A DNA stretch of 64,000 nucleotides, taken from positions 51,087 through 115,086 of the forward strand of contig NZ_BOLK01000008.1 in the NCBI RefSeq assembly GCF_016861565.1, given 5' to 3'. The translations under genes were made by a program, and so were the position numbers. The number at the start of each line of letters is the position of its first letter. The stretch's first letter is position 1. Of the stretch, positions 1 to 8,363 are shown in pieces. Under the pieces are notes generated by a model, which worked only from the letters and a program-made list of their open reading frames with translations, did no database searches and was not told where the DNA came from. This DNA is from Secundilactobacillus yichangensis. Its GTDB lineage: Bacteria > Bacillota > Bacilli > Lactobacillales > Lactobacillaceae.

Positions 1-68
1 TGTCCCTCAGGCACGTCTTGGGAGCCGCAGACAAAGTATGCTTTTAGCATTTCTGGTTTAAATTTCAT
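1..68 (-). CDS. thiE: Thiamine phosphate synthase, N-terminal fragment (cut by window edge)
   Basis: Only the first 22 codons lie in the window, beginning MKFKPEMLKAYFVCGSQDV, which matches the usual N-terminus of lactobacillar ThiE. The enzyme couples HMP-pyrophosphate to thiazole phosphate to make thiamine monophosphate in the cytoplasm. Its ATG overlaps the TGA stop of the preceding thiD gene (ATGA, positions 68-65), which suggests translational coupling as the last gene of a thiM-thiD-thiE operon. The identification rests on a short stretch plus operon context. Confidence 0.8.
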   Translation of the reverse strand, partial: MKFKPEMLKAYFVCGSQDVPEG

Positions 69-889
69 TTGCCTGGATTCTCCTCTCCGTAAGCCCAATG
101 GTTTAGCGGACCATGGCCATGACCAACTTGAATTGTGTTACGAATAGCAGCCTCAACGAAGTCCTTTGCTGTCCGTATCGAAGATTCAATATCATTACCC
201 TTAGCAATCTCCGCCGTCATTGCACTGGACAGTGTATCACCGGTACCATGCGTCCGGTTAGTGTCGACCCGGGGCGCGCTAAGCCAAAATTCTTTGCCAT
301 CTTCCAGCAGCACGTAATCGGTCACCTTGTCAGTATCGCCGTGACCACCCTTGATCATGACATTCTTGGCACCAGTTGCACGCAACGTTTTACCAGCCGC
401 CTGCATATCCTCTGGTGTCTTAATGGTCATACCCGTTAACCGTTCGGCTTCTGGCAAATTGGGTGTTACCACGGTAGCTAGCGGCAGCAGATCACGTTTG
501 ACCACATCAATGGCATCGTCGGCCAGCAGTGCGGCACCGCCCTTAGCAATCATAACGGGGTCCACGATCAGCGGTCCCAAGTCATATTTCTTTAAGTTTT
601 CAACGACAATTTCAACGTGCTCCGCGTCCGCTAACATCCCGGTTTTGCAAGCTTTAATGGCTAGATCGCCAGCAACAGAAGCAAATTGTTCGTCAATCAG
701 TTTCTTGGACAATGCGGCGAAGTCCTGAACCCCGATGGTATTTTGCGCCGTTACAGCGACGATCACTGCCGCACTGAAAACGTGGCGTTCCTGCATGGTC
801 TTTAAATCAGCCATCACACCAGCACCGCCGCCAGAATCAGTCCCAGCAATCGTTAACGTTTGCGGAAATGAATTAATTTCCTCAGCCAT
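65..889 (-). CDS. thiD: Hydroxymethylpyrimidine/phosphomethylpyrimidine kinase
   Basis: This ribokinase-fold enzyme phosphorylates HMP and then HMP-P to HMP-PP for thiamine synthesis. The 274 residues match the usual family length. The N-terminal substrate/ATP loop reads AGTDSGGGAG (about residues 15-24), and VTPNLPEAERL and the C-terminal THGTGDTLSSA anion-hole motif are present. The GTGD motif carries Asp where many ThiD enzymes have Cys; Asp is the normal base in ribokinases, so activity is expected. It lies between thiM, 16 nt upstream, and thiE, which overlaps its stop. The TPP riboswitch upstream of thiM probably controls the whole operon. A pyridoxal-kinase activity is the main alternative, but the neighbours favour thiamine. 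Confidence 0.95.
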   Translation of the reverse strand: MAEEINSFPQTLTIAGTDSGGGAGVMADLKTMQERHVFSAAVIVAVTAQNTIGVQDFAALSKKLIDEQFASVAGDLAIKACKTGMLADAEHVEIVVENLKKYDLGPLIVDPVMIAKGGAALLADDAIDVVKRDLLPLATVVTPNLPEAERLTGMTIKTPEDMQAAGKTLRATGAKNVMIKGGHGDTDKVTDYVLLEDGKEFWLSAPRVDTNRTHGTGDTLSSAMTAEIAKGNDIESSIRTAKDFVEAAIRNTIQVGHGHGPLNHWAYGEENPGK

Positions 890-905
890 TTAAATGTCAC
901 ACCTT

Positions 906-1697
906 TCAGTCAAATTGAGCAATTTTTTCAATATCAGCAACGGTTGCCAGATGCAGTTCATCCATCAAACGGGCTGCAAAAGTACCGGGTCGTTCTTCAT
1001 TCAACTGCTCAGCAACGATTTGGCCAATTGACGCGAAGACCAGGCAAGCCGTTTGAGCAGCTTCGAAATAATCACCGTCACTGACCGCACAAAAGGCACC
1101 CACAATACTGCTGAGCATGTCGCCCGAACCAACGTGCAGCTGGAACAACGGCGTGCCGTTGAAGACGCGAGCAACGTGTTCACCATCGGTAATAACATCC
1201 GTTTCACCGCTCAGGATGACCACACAGTGATGCTTTTTAGCAGCTGCTTTAGCAACTTCCACCACGTCTTGATTACCAGAACCGGCATCGATTCCCTTAG
1301 CGTCCCAGGCAATGTCTGCAAGCGCCGCGATTTCGCCAGCGTTGCCACGGATCACATCAACTTGGAACTGTTTCATGAGGTCTAGTGCAACTTGCTTACG
1401 GTAACTGATGGCACCAACTGCGACCGGGTCGATGACTAATGGCTTATGTTGCGCATTAGCAGTTTTCCCCATGGCAAGAATATGGGCGACTTGCGGTTTG
1501 GAAAAAGCACCAAGGTTTAGAGCAACGGCATTACTGATACCGACCATTTCATCGGTTTCATTGATTTCTTCAGACATAATAGGTGAAGCTCCAATAGCGT
1601 TAATACCATTGGCAACATCTTGCACGGTCACAAAGTTGGAAATATTAAGGACAACGGGATTAGTCTCGCGAATCTGATTGAGTAAATCGATTTTCAT
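906..1697 (-). CDS. thiM: Hydroxyethylthiazole kinase
   Basis: ThiM phosphorylates hydroxyethylthiazole so that salvaged thiazole can be used by ThiE. The start chosen is ATG 1697 (MKIDLLNQIRETNP), 7-8 nt after an AGGAGG; longer reading frames would begin inside the leader. The 263 residues are typical of the family. Diagnostic segments are NISNFVTVQDVANG, GASPIM, DPVAVGA, RGNAGEI and GSGDMLSSIVGAF. The usual Cys of the last motif is Asp here, as in the neighbouring ThiD. The gene is first in the operon, directly after a TPP riboswitch and intrinsic terminator. Absence of thiC or thiG nearby suggests salvage rather than de novo synthesis. Confidence 0.95.
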   Translation of the reverse strand: MKIDLLNQIRETNPVVLNISNFVTVQDVANGINAIGASPIMSEEINETDEMVGISNAVALNLGAFSKPQVAHILAMGKTANAQHKPLVIDPVAVGAISYRKQVALDLMKQFQVDVIRGNAGEIAALADIAWDAKGIDAGSGNQDVVEVAKAAAKKHHCVVILSGETDVITDGEHVARVFNGTPLFQLHVGSGDMLSSIVGAFCAVSDGDYFEAAQTACLVFASIGQIVAEQLNEERPGTFAARLMDELHLATVADIEKIAQFD

Positions 1698-1741
1698 TGA
1701 AAATATCCTCCTAAATATGAGTGCAAACAACAGTCAGCCGT

Positions 1742-1783
1742 AAAAAAGAGTCGAGCTAAACAAAACGTTAGCCCGACTCTTTG
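1742..1783 (-). terminator. Intrinsic terminator of the thiM TPP riboswitch
   Basis: On the minus strand a GAGTCGGGCTAACG arm pairs with a TTAGCTCGACTC arm across a short loop and is followed by a T run. It lies between the TPP aptamer and thiM, so it is the expected expression platform for TPP-dependent attenuation. Confidence 0.85.
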
Positions 1784-1800
1784 CCAGCAAAACTGGCCCG

Positions 1801-1898
1801 AATTGAACACGTTCCTTCGCAAGTATGAACTTACAGGTTCAAAGGGATAGTGCAACCACATCTCAGCCCCAGCAAGATACTGGGACACCCCTCGTGTT
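1801..1898 (-). promoter_or_regulatory. TPP riboswitch (THI element) controlling thiMDE
   Basis: Read on the minus strand, the region carries the conserved THI-element blocks in order: GAGGGGTG, GCTGAGAT, ATCCCTTTGAACCTG and a closing GCGAAGGAACG. A terminator hairpin and the thiM ribosome-binding site follow. TPP binding is expected to stop transcription of the operon. Confidence 0.93.
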
Positions 1899-1923
1899 GT
1901 TTGAGTTAATTGTAAAAGATAAA

Positions 1924-2038
1924 GGGTGTGAAAGCAAGCGCTTAGAGACTGGAGCCTAACGGGGGAGTGACGTAAACCCCGGGCTTGGGTTTATGTTGCT
2001 CGCCTGTTAGGTGCAAGTCTCTGCTTGCTGTAACCCAA
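1924..2038. repeat. Palindromic repeat family A, copy 1
   Basis: A roughly 115-bp imperfect palindrome framed by AAGCGCTTAGAG on one side and CTCTGCTTGCTGTA on the other, with a central CCCGGGCTTGGG block. It is in tandem with copy 2, separated by 8 bp. It resembles copies at 18555 and 42868, but its inner stem arms differ. No reading frame is evident. Confidence 0.75.
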
Positions 2039-2046
2039 CTAAATCA

Positions 2047-2161
2047 GGGTGTGAAAGCAAGCGCTTAGAGAGCGGAGTGTAAGGGGCGGGCGACAGAAAT
2101 CCCGGGCTTGGATTTGTGTTGGCTGTCCCTTACATGCAGCTCTCTGCTTGCTGTAGCCCAA
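2047..2161. repeat. Palindromic repeat family A, copy 2
   Basis: Same frame as copy 1: GCGCTTAGAGAGCGGAGTGTAA on the left, written here as two blocks GCGCTTAGAGAG and CGGAGTGTAA; central CCCGGGCTTGGATTT; TTACATGCAGCTCTCTGCTT on the right. The arms between frame and centre differ from those of the other copies. The element sits between the aldo/keto reductase terminator and the thiamine operon leader. Confidence 0.8.
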
Positions 2162-2176
2162 CTACTCTATATAAAA

Positions 2177-2211
2177 GAAAAGAGCCCAACCCAACAGGTT
2201 AAGCTCTAAAA
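2177..2211 (-). terminator. Intrinsic terminator after the aldo/keto reductase
   Basis: On the minus strand AGAGCTTAACC pairs with GGTTGGGCTCT (with G-U pairs), followed by TTTTCTTTT. It lies just after the stop at 2220. Confidence 0.75.
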
Positions 2212-2219
2212 TCCTATGT

Positions 2220-3068
2220 CTAAAACGACACCTTATCCGGATCCTTCGCCAGTCCAAACGCACCACGGAAGCCATCAATAGTCTTCATATCCGCTGCGTC
2301 AATCTCAAAGTCAAAGATATCCGTATTCGCCTTAATGTAATCAGCGTGCACGGACTTAGGCAGCGGTAAGAACCCGTGCTGCAAGTGCCAGCGCAAAACT
2401 AACTGCGGAACAGACTTGTTGTACTTGGCTGCAATACCTTTCAAATCTTCAATCTGGAAGATTTTACCAGTTCCAAATGGACTGTATGCCTCCGTCAAAA
2501 TATCGTGATCGTTATTGTATGCCACAACACCTGGCTGCAGATCTGATGGGTTCAAGAAGATTTGGTTGACCATTGGTGCGATTTTAGCTGTTTTCAACAG
2601 TGCATCAATGTGCTTTGGCCGGAAGTTAGATACCCCGATGGCCTTCACCTGTCCTGCTTCGTAGGCCTCTTCCATAGCCTTCCAGGTTTCAGCGTTCTTT
2701 TCTTCCCAGTTATCACGGTAAGCCAATGGATTCGGCCAGTGAATCAAGAAAAGATCAACGTATTCCAGGCCTAACTTTGATAATGATTCACCAAGTGCTT
2801 GCTTCGTTTCTTCATAACCATGAGCAGAATTATCAAGTTTCGTGGTAACAAAAAGGTCCTCGCGTCTGACCCCTGAATCATGAATCGCACGGCCAACGCT
2901 GGCTTCATTGCCGTAGCCTTCAGCCGTATCAATGTGACGGTAACCGTCCTTAATAGCGGTCAATACTGATTGGTAGGCGACATCGCCATCTGGTGTCTGC
3001 CAAGTTCCGAAGCCGACTATTGGAATCTTGGTACCATTGCTAAGTGTATACGTGTCTGTTAGAGCCAT
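2220..3068 (-). CDS. Aldo/keto reductase
   Basis: A cytoplasmic NAD(P)H-dependent oxidoreductase of the AKR superfamily, probably reducing aldehydes or ketones such as methylglyoxal or keto esters; the substrate cannot be read from sequence. It has 282 residues from ATG 3068 (MALTDTYTLSNGTKIP), chosen because AAAGGAGA precedes it at good distance. The AKR tetrad elements are visible: IDTAEGYGNE (Asp/Tyr), VTTKLDN (Lys) and LIHWPNP (His), followed by GVSNFRP and the NADP-binding PLPKSV segment. It is transcribed alone between two intrinsic terminators. A second AKR lies at 39117. Confidence 0.92.
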   Translation of the reverse strand: MALTDTYTLSNGTKIPIVGFGTWQTPDGDVAYQSVLTAIKDGYRHIDTAEGYGNEASVGRAIHDSGVRREDLFVTTKLDNSAHGYEETKQALGESLSKLGLEYVDLFLIHWPNPLAYRDNWEEKNAETWKAMEEAYEAGQVKAIGVSNFRPKHIDALLKTAKIAPMVNQIFLNPSDLQPGVVAYNNDHDILTEAYSPFGTGKIFQIEDLKGIAAKYNKSVPQLVLRWHLQHGFLPLPKSVHADYIKANTDIFDFEIDAADMKTIDGFRGAFGLAKDPDKVSF

Positions 3069-3086
3069 AATGAAAATCTCCTTTAT

Positions 3087-3135
3087 AAAAACGGTAAACT
3101 CAATTCTTAACAGCCTTGAGTTTACCGTTTTTTTA
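3087..3135. terminator. Bidirectional intrinsic terminator
   Basis: ACGGTAAACTCAA pairs with TTGAGTTTACCGT around a 12-nt loop, with A and T runs on both sides. On the minus strand it closes the WxL/DUF916 operon before the aldo/keto reductase. Confidence 0.85.
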
Positions 3136-3171
3136 AAGTTAGACGCAAGCAATTAGGCTTACGCAAAATGG

Positions 3172-4179
3172 TTAATCTTTCTTCATCCACTTGCGGAATT
3201 TATTAATGATGTAACCTAACACGATTAGAATGGCTAGGCCTTCAATAATCCACATGATAATCTGTTTCCAATTGGTAGCTGGCTGAACAATTTTAGCCGC
3301 TTTGCCATCTTTGTCAGAAACCGTGAATAGTTTATCAAATTTCCAAGAACCATTATCACCTTTAACCGTCATATTAAGTCGGTATTGACCTGGCTTAAGG
3401 GCTTTATTATTCAGGGTTTGCAATTGATAGCCAAACCTTGAATTGGGCGCGAAGTTAAGCATTTTTTGATTCACTTTAGCGACCGTCTGATGCCCTTCGC
3501 CAATAACCTTGGCTTTAAGATGAACGTCACCAATAATAGTCGGCTGAGTATTCTGTAAATTAACCTGAATCCTCGGCAGCCCATTACTACCGACATACTT
3601 AGTGCCATGGTAAGCCAGGTCTGGTGTGACCTGCTTAGTCGACTCCACTAACCGGGCGGCAATAACGTAGTGTGCTAAATTACTGCTTCGATTGCTCTTT
3701 TGAGCTTGCTCAGCAGCACTCGCTGAATAAATAACAAACCCGCCGAGAACCGTTCCATCAAAGGGTTTCTTTGGCGTTGTAAGTTTAAACGAAACGGTCG
3801 CGCTACTTTTACCGGCCACCGAAACCTGCTTGCCCGTTTGATTGCCTAGCATATCAGAAAACGAGGTAGTTGCTGACGGATCCTTTTTCGTTTGCAGCGA
3901 GTAATCAATTACCCCGTTAGAATTCGTCGTTGCGTTATTAGGCCTCACCTTAAACAATTGGCGTTTACTGCTATTGTTAGTGACCCGGATGCGCAACGTC
4001 TGTTTGGATTTCGGTTTCACTTTTAAATCAAAGTAACTTGCCTGAGGATTATTGTTAGCTGGCAGAAGTGCTTTCACCTGAAAGTCATTGACCGCAGCCT
4101 TAGCTGGAATATGAGTCAAACTGAAAACGCCTGCAACAAACATCAATGTAATGAAAACTAATTTAAGTCCTTTTTTCAT
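3172..4179 (-). CDS. DUF916/DUF3324 WxL-associated membrane-anchored protein
   Basis: This cell-surface protein is of the family encoded beside WxL proteins and thought to bind WxL domains and peptidoglycan. It has 335 residues: a signal peptide at about 1-29 (MKKGLKLVFITLMFVAGVFS, then AKA), a DUF916 beta-rich domain at about 30-155, a DUF3324 domain at about 160-300, and a C-terminal membrane helix at about 311-330 followed by a basic tail (NKFRKWMKKD). Its start is 1 nt after the stop of the WxL gene, so translation is probably coupled. The pair forms a minimal WxL locus; larger csc clusters add more WxL genes and a small LPXTG protein, which are not seen here. Confidence 0.88.
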   Translation of the reverse strand: MKKGLKLVFITLMFVAGVFSLTHIPAKAAVNDFQVKALLPANNNPQASYFDLKVKPKSKQTLRIRVTNNSSKRQLFKVRPNNATTNSNGVIDYSLQTKKDPSATTSFSDMLGNQTGKQVSVAGKSSATVSFKLTTPKKPFDGTVLGGFVIYSASAAEQAQKSNRSSNLAHYVIAARLVESTKQVTPDLAYHGTKYVGSNGLPRIQVNLQNTQPTIIGDVHLKAKVIGEGHQTVAKVNQKMLNFAPNSRFGYQLQTLNNKALKPGQYRLNMTVKGDNGSWKFDKLFTVSDKDGKAAKIVQPATNWKQIIMWIIEGLAILIVLGYIINKFRKWMKKD

Positions 4180-4180
4180 A

Positions 4181-4834
4181 TTACTTAGTTGGTGTTGCCG
4201 CTACATCAGAAGTTGGTCCTGAAGTTAACGTCCAAGTTATAGTAGAACTGTAAGTTGCTGAAATCATTGGAAGAGTTGCATATAACGTTGGGTTAAAGGC
4301 AATATTCCACTGACCAATACCTTCGCCGATCCCATCAGAAGTGCCATTAGTCCCTTTGTGTTGCGAGGCACTTTCAGCAGAAGCAATATTAGTTGCAGTA
4401 TTAGCACCGCTAATTATAGTGGGTGCGTCATTTCTAACAACTGGTGCTGCTCCAACTTTTGAGTTATCGCCAGCTAGCGTGGGTAGCAGCCCGATGTACG
4501 AACCAGTAAGCTTAAACATCGCATCCGTTTTGTCGGCACTAAAAGTATTCAGCTTGGCTGAAAGATTCCACCCTGAAGCGGAATCAGTTTCATCATCGAC
4601 CGTTAAATTTTGACTAGCCGTGCCAGCAGCTTTACCATCATTAACAATGTGCGATTGAAAGGTAAAATTGGGTACCTGCTTTAAGCTAAGTGACCCGTGA
4701 TGAGGATCTTGCGAAACACTTGCTGTGACCGTGGAATCTTTTGTATCGGCATGTCCTACAACGGGGGCCGCTAAAATACCCAAGAGGGCACCCGCACCCA
4801 CGAGTACTGTACTAAACTTCGTTAAATTAGTCAT
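4181..4834 (-). CDS. WxL domain cell-surface protein
   Basis: A secreted protein attached non-covalently to peptidoglycan through its C-terminal WxL domain. It has 217 residues with a signal peptide ending near GHA-DTKD (about residue 29). The proximal WxL motif (GWNLSAKLNTF, about 95-105) and the distal motif (TWTLTSGPTSDV, near the C-terminus) are both visible. An AAAGGAGA site precedes ATG 4834. The DUF916/DUF3324 partner follows immediately. The domain occupies nearly the whole mature protein, so it may be a structural coat component rather than an enzyme. Confidence 0.9.
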   Translation of the reverse strand: MTNLTKFSTVLVGAGALLGILAAPVVGHADTKDSTVTASVSQDPHHGSLSLKQVPNFTFQSHIVNDGKAAGTASQNLTVDDETDSASGWNLSAKLNTFSADKTDAMFKLTGSYIGLLPTLAGDNSKVGAAPVVRNDAPTIISGANTATNIASAESASQHKGTNGTSDGIGEGIGQWNIAFNPTLYATLPMISATYSSTITWTLTSGPTSDVAATPTK

Positions 4835-5195
4835 ACTATCAATATTCTCCTTTAAATTAAACTACATTTCCAATAGACACATGTTACCCAATGTAGACTC
4901 ATTTATAAAAGTAGTCAATAAAATATTAATGATATTATTCTAATAAAGCCCTTATGTTAAGGGCTTTCATAGTTTAGTTGCCCCGTTAATTATAAAAATT
5001 AACGCTTACTAAAAACAAGTATCATGTAAATAATTGAGCAAATTGTACCACTACTCTGACAGGGGATTACGTTCTTATTGGTTATCTTTTGGACTTTTCG
5101 TACTGTTCTATAAGTGGCAAAAGATTGGGTTGCGTTTAAACACCTTTCAAACACTCTTAAGCTTAAGATTTAATTTTTAAATATAAACCAAAAAG
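4835..5195. other. AT-rich intergenic region, no gene seen
   Basis: This stretch separates the WxL operon from the small gene at 5254. It contains a perfect 10-bp hairpin at 4945-4967 (AAAGCCCTTA/TAAGGGCTTT), which lacks a convincing T run. I see no open frame with a ribosome-binding site and no strong promoter. Confidence 0.5.
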
Positions 5196-5229
5196 GGCCA
5201 CTTTCAAGTCAATCAGCTTGAAAGTGGCC
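5186..5229 (-). terminator. Intrinsic terminator after the 85-residue gene
   Basis: A perfect 13-bp stem, GGCCACTTTCAAG/CTTGAAAGTGGCC, is followed on the minus strand by CTTTTTGGTTT. Confidence 0.85.
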
Positions 5230-5253
5230 TATACCTACCTATAAATTTTAAAT

Positions 5254-5511
5254 TTAAATTACCGGCGTTGCACTCAGCCAGTCATATTGCAGTAATTGGT
5301 GGGTGCCCTTAGTCACTGGCAACCAGATTTTCGCCTTGGCAATATCTTTCATGCTTTGCCAGAAGGACTTGTCATGTTTTGCGGTTGCACTCGGTTTAAT
5401 TTGAATCATTTCATTATTTTCGGTTTTGGCGGTCATTTTGGATTCATTGACGTCCACTAATTGAACGGCGATGGTTTCTATCTCTGAGTTATCAAGTAAC
5501 ACTTCTATCAT
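5254..5511 (-). CDS. Small hypothetical protein
   Basis: I do not recognise this 85-residue protein. The N-terminal half alternates hydrophobic and charged residues as in beta strands (IETIAVQLVDVNESKMTAKT). The C-terminal half is mixed, with Trp-rich segments (KSFWQSMKDIAKAKIWLP). There is no signal peptide or membrane helix. The start is uncertain: AAAGG touches ATG 5511, while GTG 5502 has better spacing (9 nt) and may be the true start. It is a single gene with its own terminator. Confidence 0.55.
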   Translation of the reverse strand: MIEVLLDNSEIETIAVQLVDVNESKMTAKTENNEMIQIKPSATAKHDKSFWQSMKDIAKAKIWLPVTKGTHQLLQYDWLSATPVI

Positions 5512-5669
5512 CCTTTCAAGAATAACATCCCTGATATTACAACTATAAGAATAACAACCAAATATCTCGAAATTGTTGGGAAAAGGTTAAGAAGCAACTT
5601 TCATTCGCTTTCACTAAATAATTTACCAAATGAATCGTTTTTTTACTAAATTTTTTGAGCTAGAAAGCG

Positions 5670-5697
5670 TATAATACTAATTGATAAAGCGTTTACA
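5670..5697 (+). promoter_or_regulatory. galM promoter -10 and cre-like site
   Basis: TATAAT lies at 5670-5675, and ATAAAGCGTTTACA at 5684-5697 matches 12 of 14 positions of the cre consensus TGWAANCGNTNWCA. A cre just downstream of the -10 is a usual position for CcpA repression. No good -35 element is visible. Confidence 0.5.
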
Positions 5698-5713
5698 CAA
5701 GGAGGATTTATTT

Positions 5714-6715
5714 ATGCAAATTACAGCTGATATTTTTGGTCAACACGACGGCGAAGACATTTACCGTTACACAATTACCAACGCAGCAGGTAACTTCATC
5801 CAGGTCAGCGCACTTGGTGCCACTTGGACAAACTACAACGTTAACAATCACCCGCTAATCGGGCATTTCGACAAACTTTCTGACTATGAGGCAACCGCAT
5901 CATGCCTCGGCAAGTCAATTGGTCGGGTAGCCGGCCGCATCACTAAGGCTAAAGCAACCATCGATGGTAAGGAATACCACTTCGATGCCAACGAAAATGA
6001 CAACACCTTACACGGTGGCCCTCACGGCTTTGCTAACCTCGTTTGGCACGCTGAACAATCCGTTCGCGAACACGATGCCAGTGTGACCTTCTCACGTAAC
6101 ATTGCCAGCTCAGAGGATAACTTCCCTGGCGATCTAGACGCCCGCATCACCTACACCTTTACTGATGATAATGATGTAACGATTAACTTCAGTGCTGCTT
6201 CAACTGCCACTACCCTGTTCAACCCAACCTGCCATATTTACTGGAACTTAACAGAGGGTCAAAAGAACTTGGATAATCAACTGCTGCAGATCAACAGTAC
6301 CCGTCGTTTGGACTTAGCTTCAGATAAAGTGCCAACTGGTAAATTCACTGATCTCGCCGGTACCGGCTACGACTTCTCAAAGAGCCGCGACGTTCCTAGC
6401 GCACTGGCTGACATCAAGTCACAGTACAACAAGGACGAAATCGACGACATTTACGTTGTCAAAGGCAGTGCTACTGAACCAATCGCCGTTTTGAGCGATA
6501 AAGCCAGCAAGCGTCACGTGGCGATCTACTCCGAACGCAACGGGTTAGTTGTTTACACTGCTAACCTCTTTGATAGCAGTAAACCATACAACGCTGTTGC
6601 TACCGAAGCTCAGACGTTGCCAGACGCCATCAACCATGACGGCTTCGGTGACATCACGCTGCACCCAGGCGACCTGAAGTCTTACTCAATTAAATACCAC
6701 TATTACGAAGAATAA
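5714..6715 (+). CDS. galM: Aldose 1-epimerase (mutarotase)
   Basis: This cytoplasmic enzyme interconverts alpha and beta anomers of galactose or glucose ahead of the Leloir pathway. It has 333 residues from ATG 5714 (MQITADIFGQHDGED), placed 7 nt after AAGGAGG; an earlier in-frame TTG lies in the promoter. Family motifs are present: SIGRVAGRI, LHGGPHGF (substrate His), FNPTCHIYWNL with the catalytic His, and a Glu near the C-terminus (NHDGFGDI region). It stands alone here without other gal genes and ends in an intrinsic terminator. A cre-like site suggests glucose repression. Confidence 0.92.
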   Translation: MQITADIFGQHDGEDIYRYTITNAAGNFIQVSALGATWTNYNVNNHPLIGHFDKLSDYEATASCLGKSIGRVAGRITKAKATIDGKEYHFDANENDNTLHGGPHGFANLVWHAEQSVREHDASVTFSRNIASSEDNFPGDLDARITYTFTDDNDVTINFSAASTATTLFNPTCHIYWNLTEGQKNLDNQLLQINSTRRLDLASDKVPTGKFTDLAGTGYDFSKSRDVPSALADIKSQYNKDEIDDIYVVKGSATEPIAVLSDKASKRHVAIYSERNGLVVYTANLFDSSKPYNAVATEAQTLPDAINHDGFGDITLHPGDLKSYSIKYHYYEE

Positions 6716-6737
6716 TCTTATTTTTCGGTAACGAAAG

Positions 6738-6770
6738 GAGCGGTTCAGCTTGTGCTGGACCGCTCTTTTA
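6738..6770 (+). terminator. Intrinsic terminator after galM
   Basis: GAGCGGTTCAGC pairs with GCTGGACCGCTC (one G-U) across TTGT and is followed by TTTTA. Confidence 0.85.
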
Positions 6771-6827
6771 CGCTACAATACGGAAGACGTGAGACTTCTA
6801 AACATTATATAGAATAGGATAAAAGCA

Positions 6828-8267
6828 TTGAATAAAAACCAACCGCAACATCGATATCACAATTCAAATAATCACCGGCCCCGACCGCATCAGGAAACTG
6901 GTGTGCAGGTTAAGCTTGGCCAGCGCTTCCCGCTGACCATCAAGCGTTTAGGCATTAATGGCGAAGGAATCGGCTACTTTAAACGCAAGCTGGTCTTCGT
7001 AAAGGGCGCTTTGCCAAACGAAGTGATTGTGGCCGAAGTGACGGGTATCAAGCCATCATTTCTTACCGCTAAGATTCACCGGCTGAAGACGCCTAGTCCA
7101 GACCGTGTCAAACCACGTGACGAGTACGCCAGCGAAGTCGGCGGTTTTGAGCTGGAGCACCTAGCTTATCCTGCCCAACTAGCCTTCAAACGCGACGTGA
7201 TTTTACAATCACTGGAAAAGTTCCAGCCTAAGGGCTACCGCAACTTTCAGCTGAAGCCCACAATTGGTATGGACAATCCGTACGAATACCGTAACAAGGC
7301 GCAATTTCAGGTTCGCCGGGACGCTGACGGTCACGTGATTGCCGGCCTTTACCGCGAGCGCAGCCATGATCTGGTCGACCTTAAAACCTGTTCAGTTCAA
7401 ATGCCCGCTACCATGCGGGTCATGCGCGGCGTTGTCGACTTAATGGAAGAACTGAATGTTAGTACCTATGACGAAAAAAGCGGTAACGGTCTCGTTCGGA
7501 CGGTGGTTGTCCGAGTCGCCGAAGGAACTGGCGAAGTCCAAGTGGTCTTCGTCACCACCAAGGCGCCTTTCCCGCAAGAAGCCGACATGGTGGATCAGCT
7601 GCTGACCAAATTCCCAGAAGTCGTTTCCATCATGCAAAACATCAATAACGATAAAACATCGCTTATTTGGGGCGAGAAAACTAAACTGTTAGCCGGCAAG
7701 CCGCAGATTTGCGAAGTCCTCAACGGCCTGCAGTTTAACCTGTCCGCGCGCGCTTTCTTACAGTTGAACCCTTACCAGACCGTCCGCCTCTACGATGAAG
7801 CACTGAAAGCTCTGGCGCTGTCTGACAACGAAACGGTCATTGACGCTTACTCCGGTGTGGGGACTATCGGATTATCCATTGCCCACGCCGCAAAAGAAGT
7901 TCGCGGAATGGACGTGATTGCCGACGCCGTGGACGATGCCAATGAAAACGCACGGATCAACGGTATTGATAACGTTCACTACGAAACCGGAACGGCTGAA
8001 TCAATTATTCCCGAGTGGCTGAATGAAGGCTTTAAACCGGATGCTTTAATCGTCGACCCACCGCGTACTGGGCTGGACGACGGTTTAATCAACGCCATTT
8101 TAAGTGCTAAACCGAAAAAGTTTGTGTATATTTCCTGCAATCCGTCTACTCTGGCACGTGATTTAGTGAAATTAACCAAGCAGTACCACGTCGACTATAT
8201 TCAGTCCGTGGACATGATGCCGCAAACTGCCCGTTGTGAAGCCGTTGTGAAATTTACCCGGGCTTAG
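6828..8267 (+). CDS. rlmD: 23S rRNA (uracil-C5)-methyltransferase, RlmD/RlmCD type
   Basis: This SAM-dependent enzyme makes 5-methyluridine in 23S rRNA; Gram-positive members may modify two sites. It has 479 residues. A short basic, polar N-terminal extension (about 1-25) precedes a TRAM RNA-binding domain (about 28-85). The central RNA-recognition region is followed by a Rossmann methyltransferase domain with DAYSGVGTIGLS, DPPRTGLDDG and the catalytic YISCNPSTLARDL. A terminal Glu-containing CEAVV segment completes the motif set. The TTG start at 6828 has only a weak GGAT upstream, so the exact N-terminus is uncertain. tRNA methyltransferase TrmFO-type activity is unlikely, because that family is flavin dependent. 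Confidence 0.9.
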   Translation: MNKNQPQHRYHNSNNHRPRPHQETGVQVKLGQRFPLTIKRLGINGEGIGYFKRKLVFVKGALPNEVIVAEVTGIKPSFLTAKIHRLKTPSPDRVKPRDEYASEVGGFELEHLAYPAQLAFKRDVILQSLEKFQPKGYRNFQLKPTIGMDNPYEYRNKAQFQVRRDADGHVIAGLYRERSHDLVDLKTCSVQMPATMRVMRGVVDLMEELNVSTYDEKSGNGLVRTVVVRVAEGTGEVQVVFVTTKAPFPQEADMVDQLLTKFPEVVSIMQNINNDKTSLIWGEKTKLLAGKPQICEVLNGLQFNLSARAFLQLNPYQTVRLYDEALKALALSDNETVIDAYSGVGTIGLSIAHAAKEVRGMDVIADAVDDANENARINGIDNVHYETGTAESIIPEWLNEGFKPDALIVDPPRTGLDDGLINAILSAKPKKFVYISCNPSTLARDLVKLTKQYHVDYIQSVDMMPQTARCEAVVKFTRA

Positions 8268-8363
8268 TGGTAGCCAAAAATAACATTTAGGCTTATTATA
8301 ATGAATAACTAGTTTGACCAATTTTGACTTTTAAAAAGATTCAGTGTAGAAAAGAGGGTTTAA

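Noticed and set aside
113..439. Plus-strand reading frames across the thiD-thiM region
   Set aside because: They are antisense to clear kinase genes and have no ribosome-binding sites or recognisable motifs.
1924..2161. Tandem repeats before thiM considered as part of the TPP riboswitch
   Set aside because: The aptamer is complete at 1801-1898, and the same repeats occur at unrelated sites.
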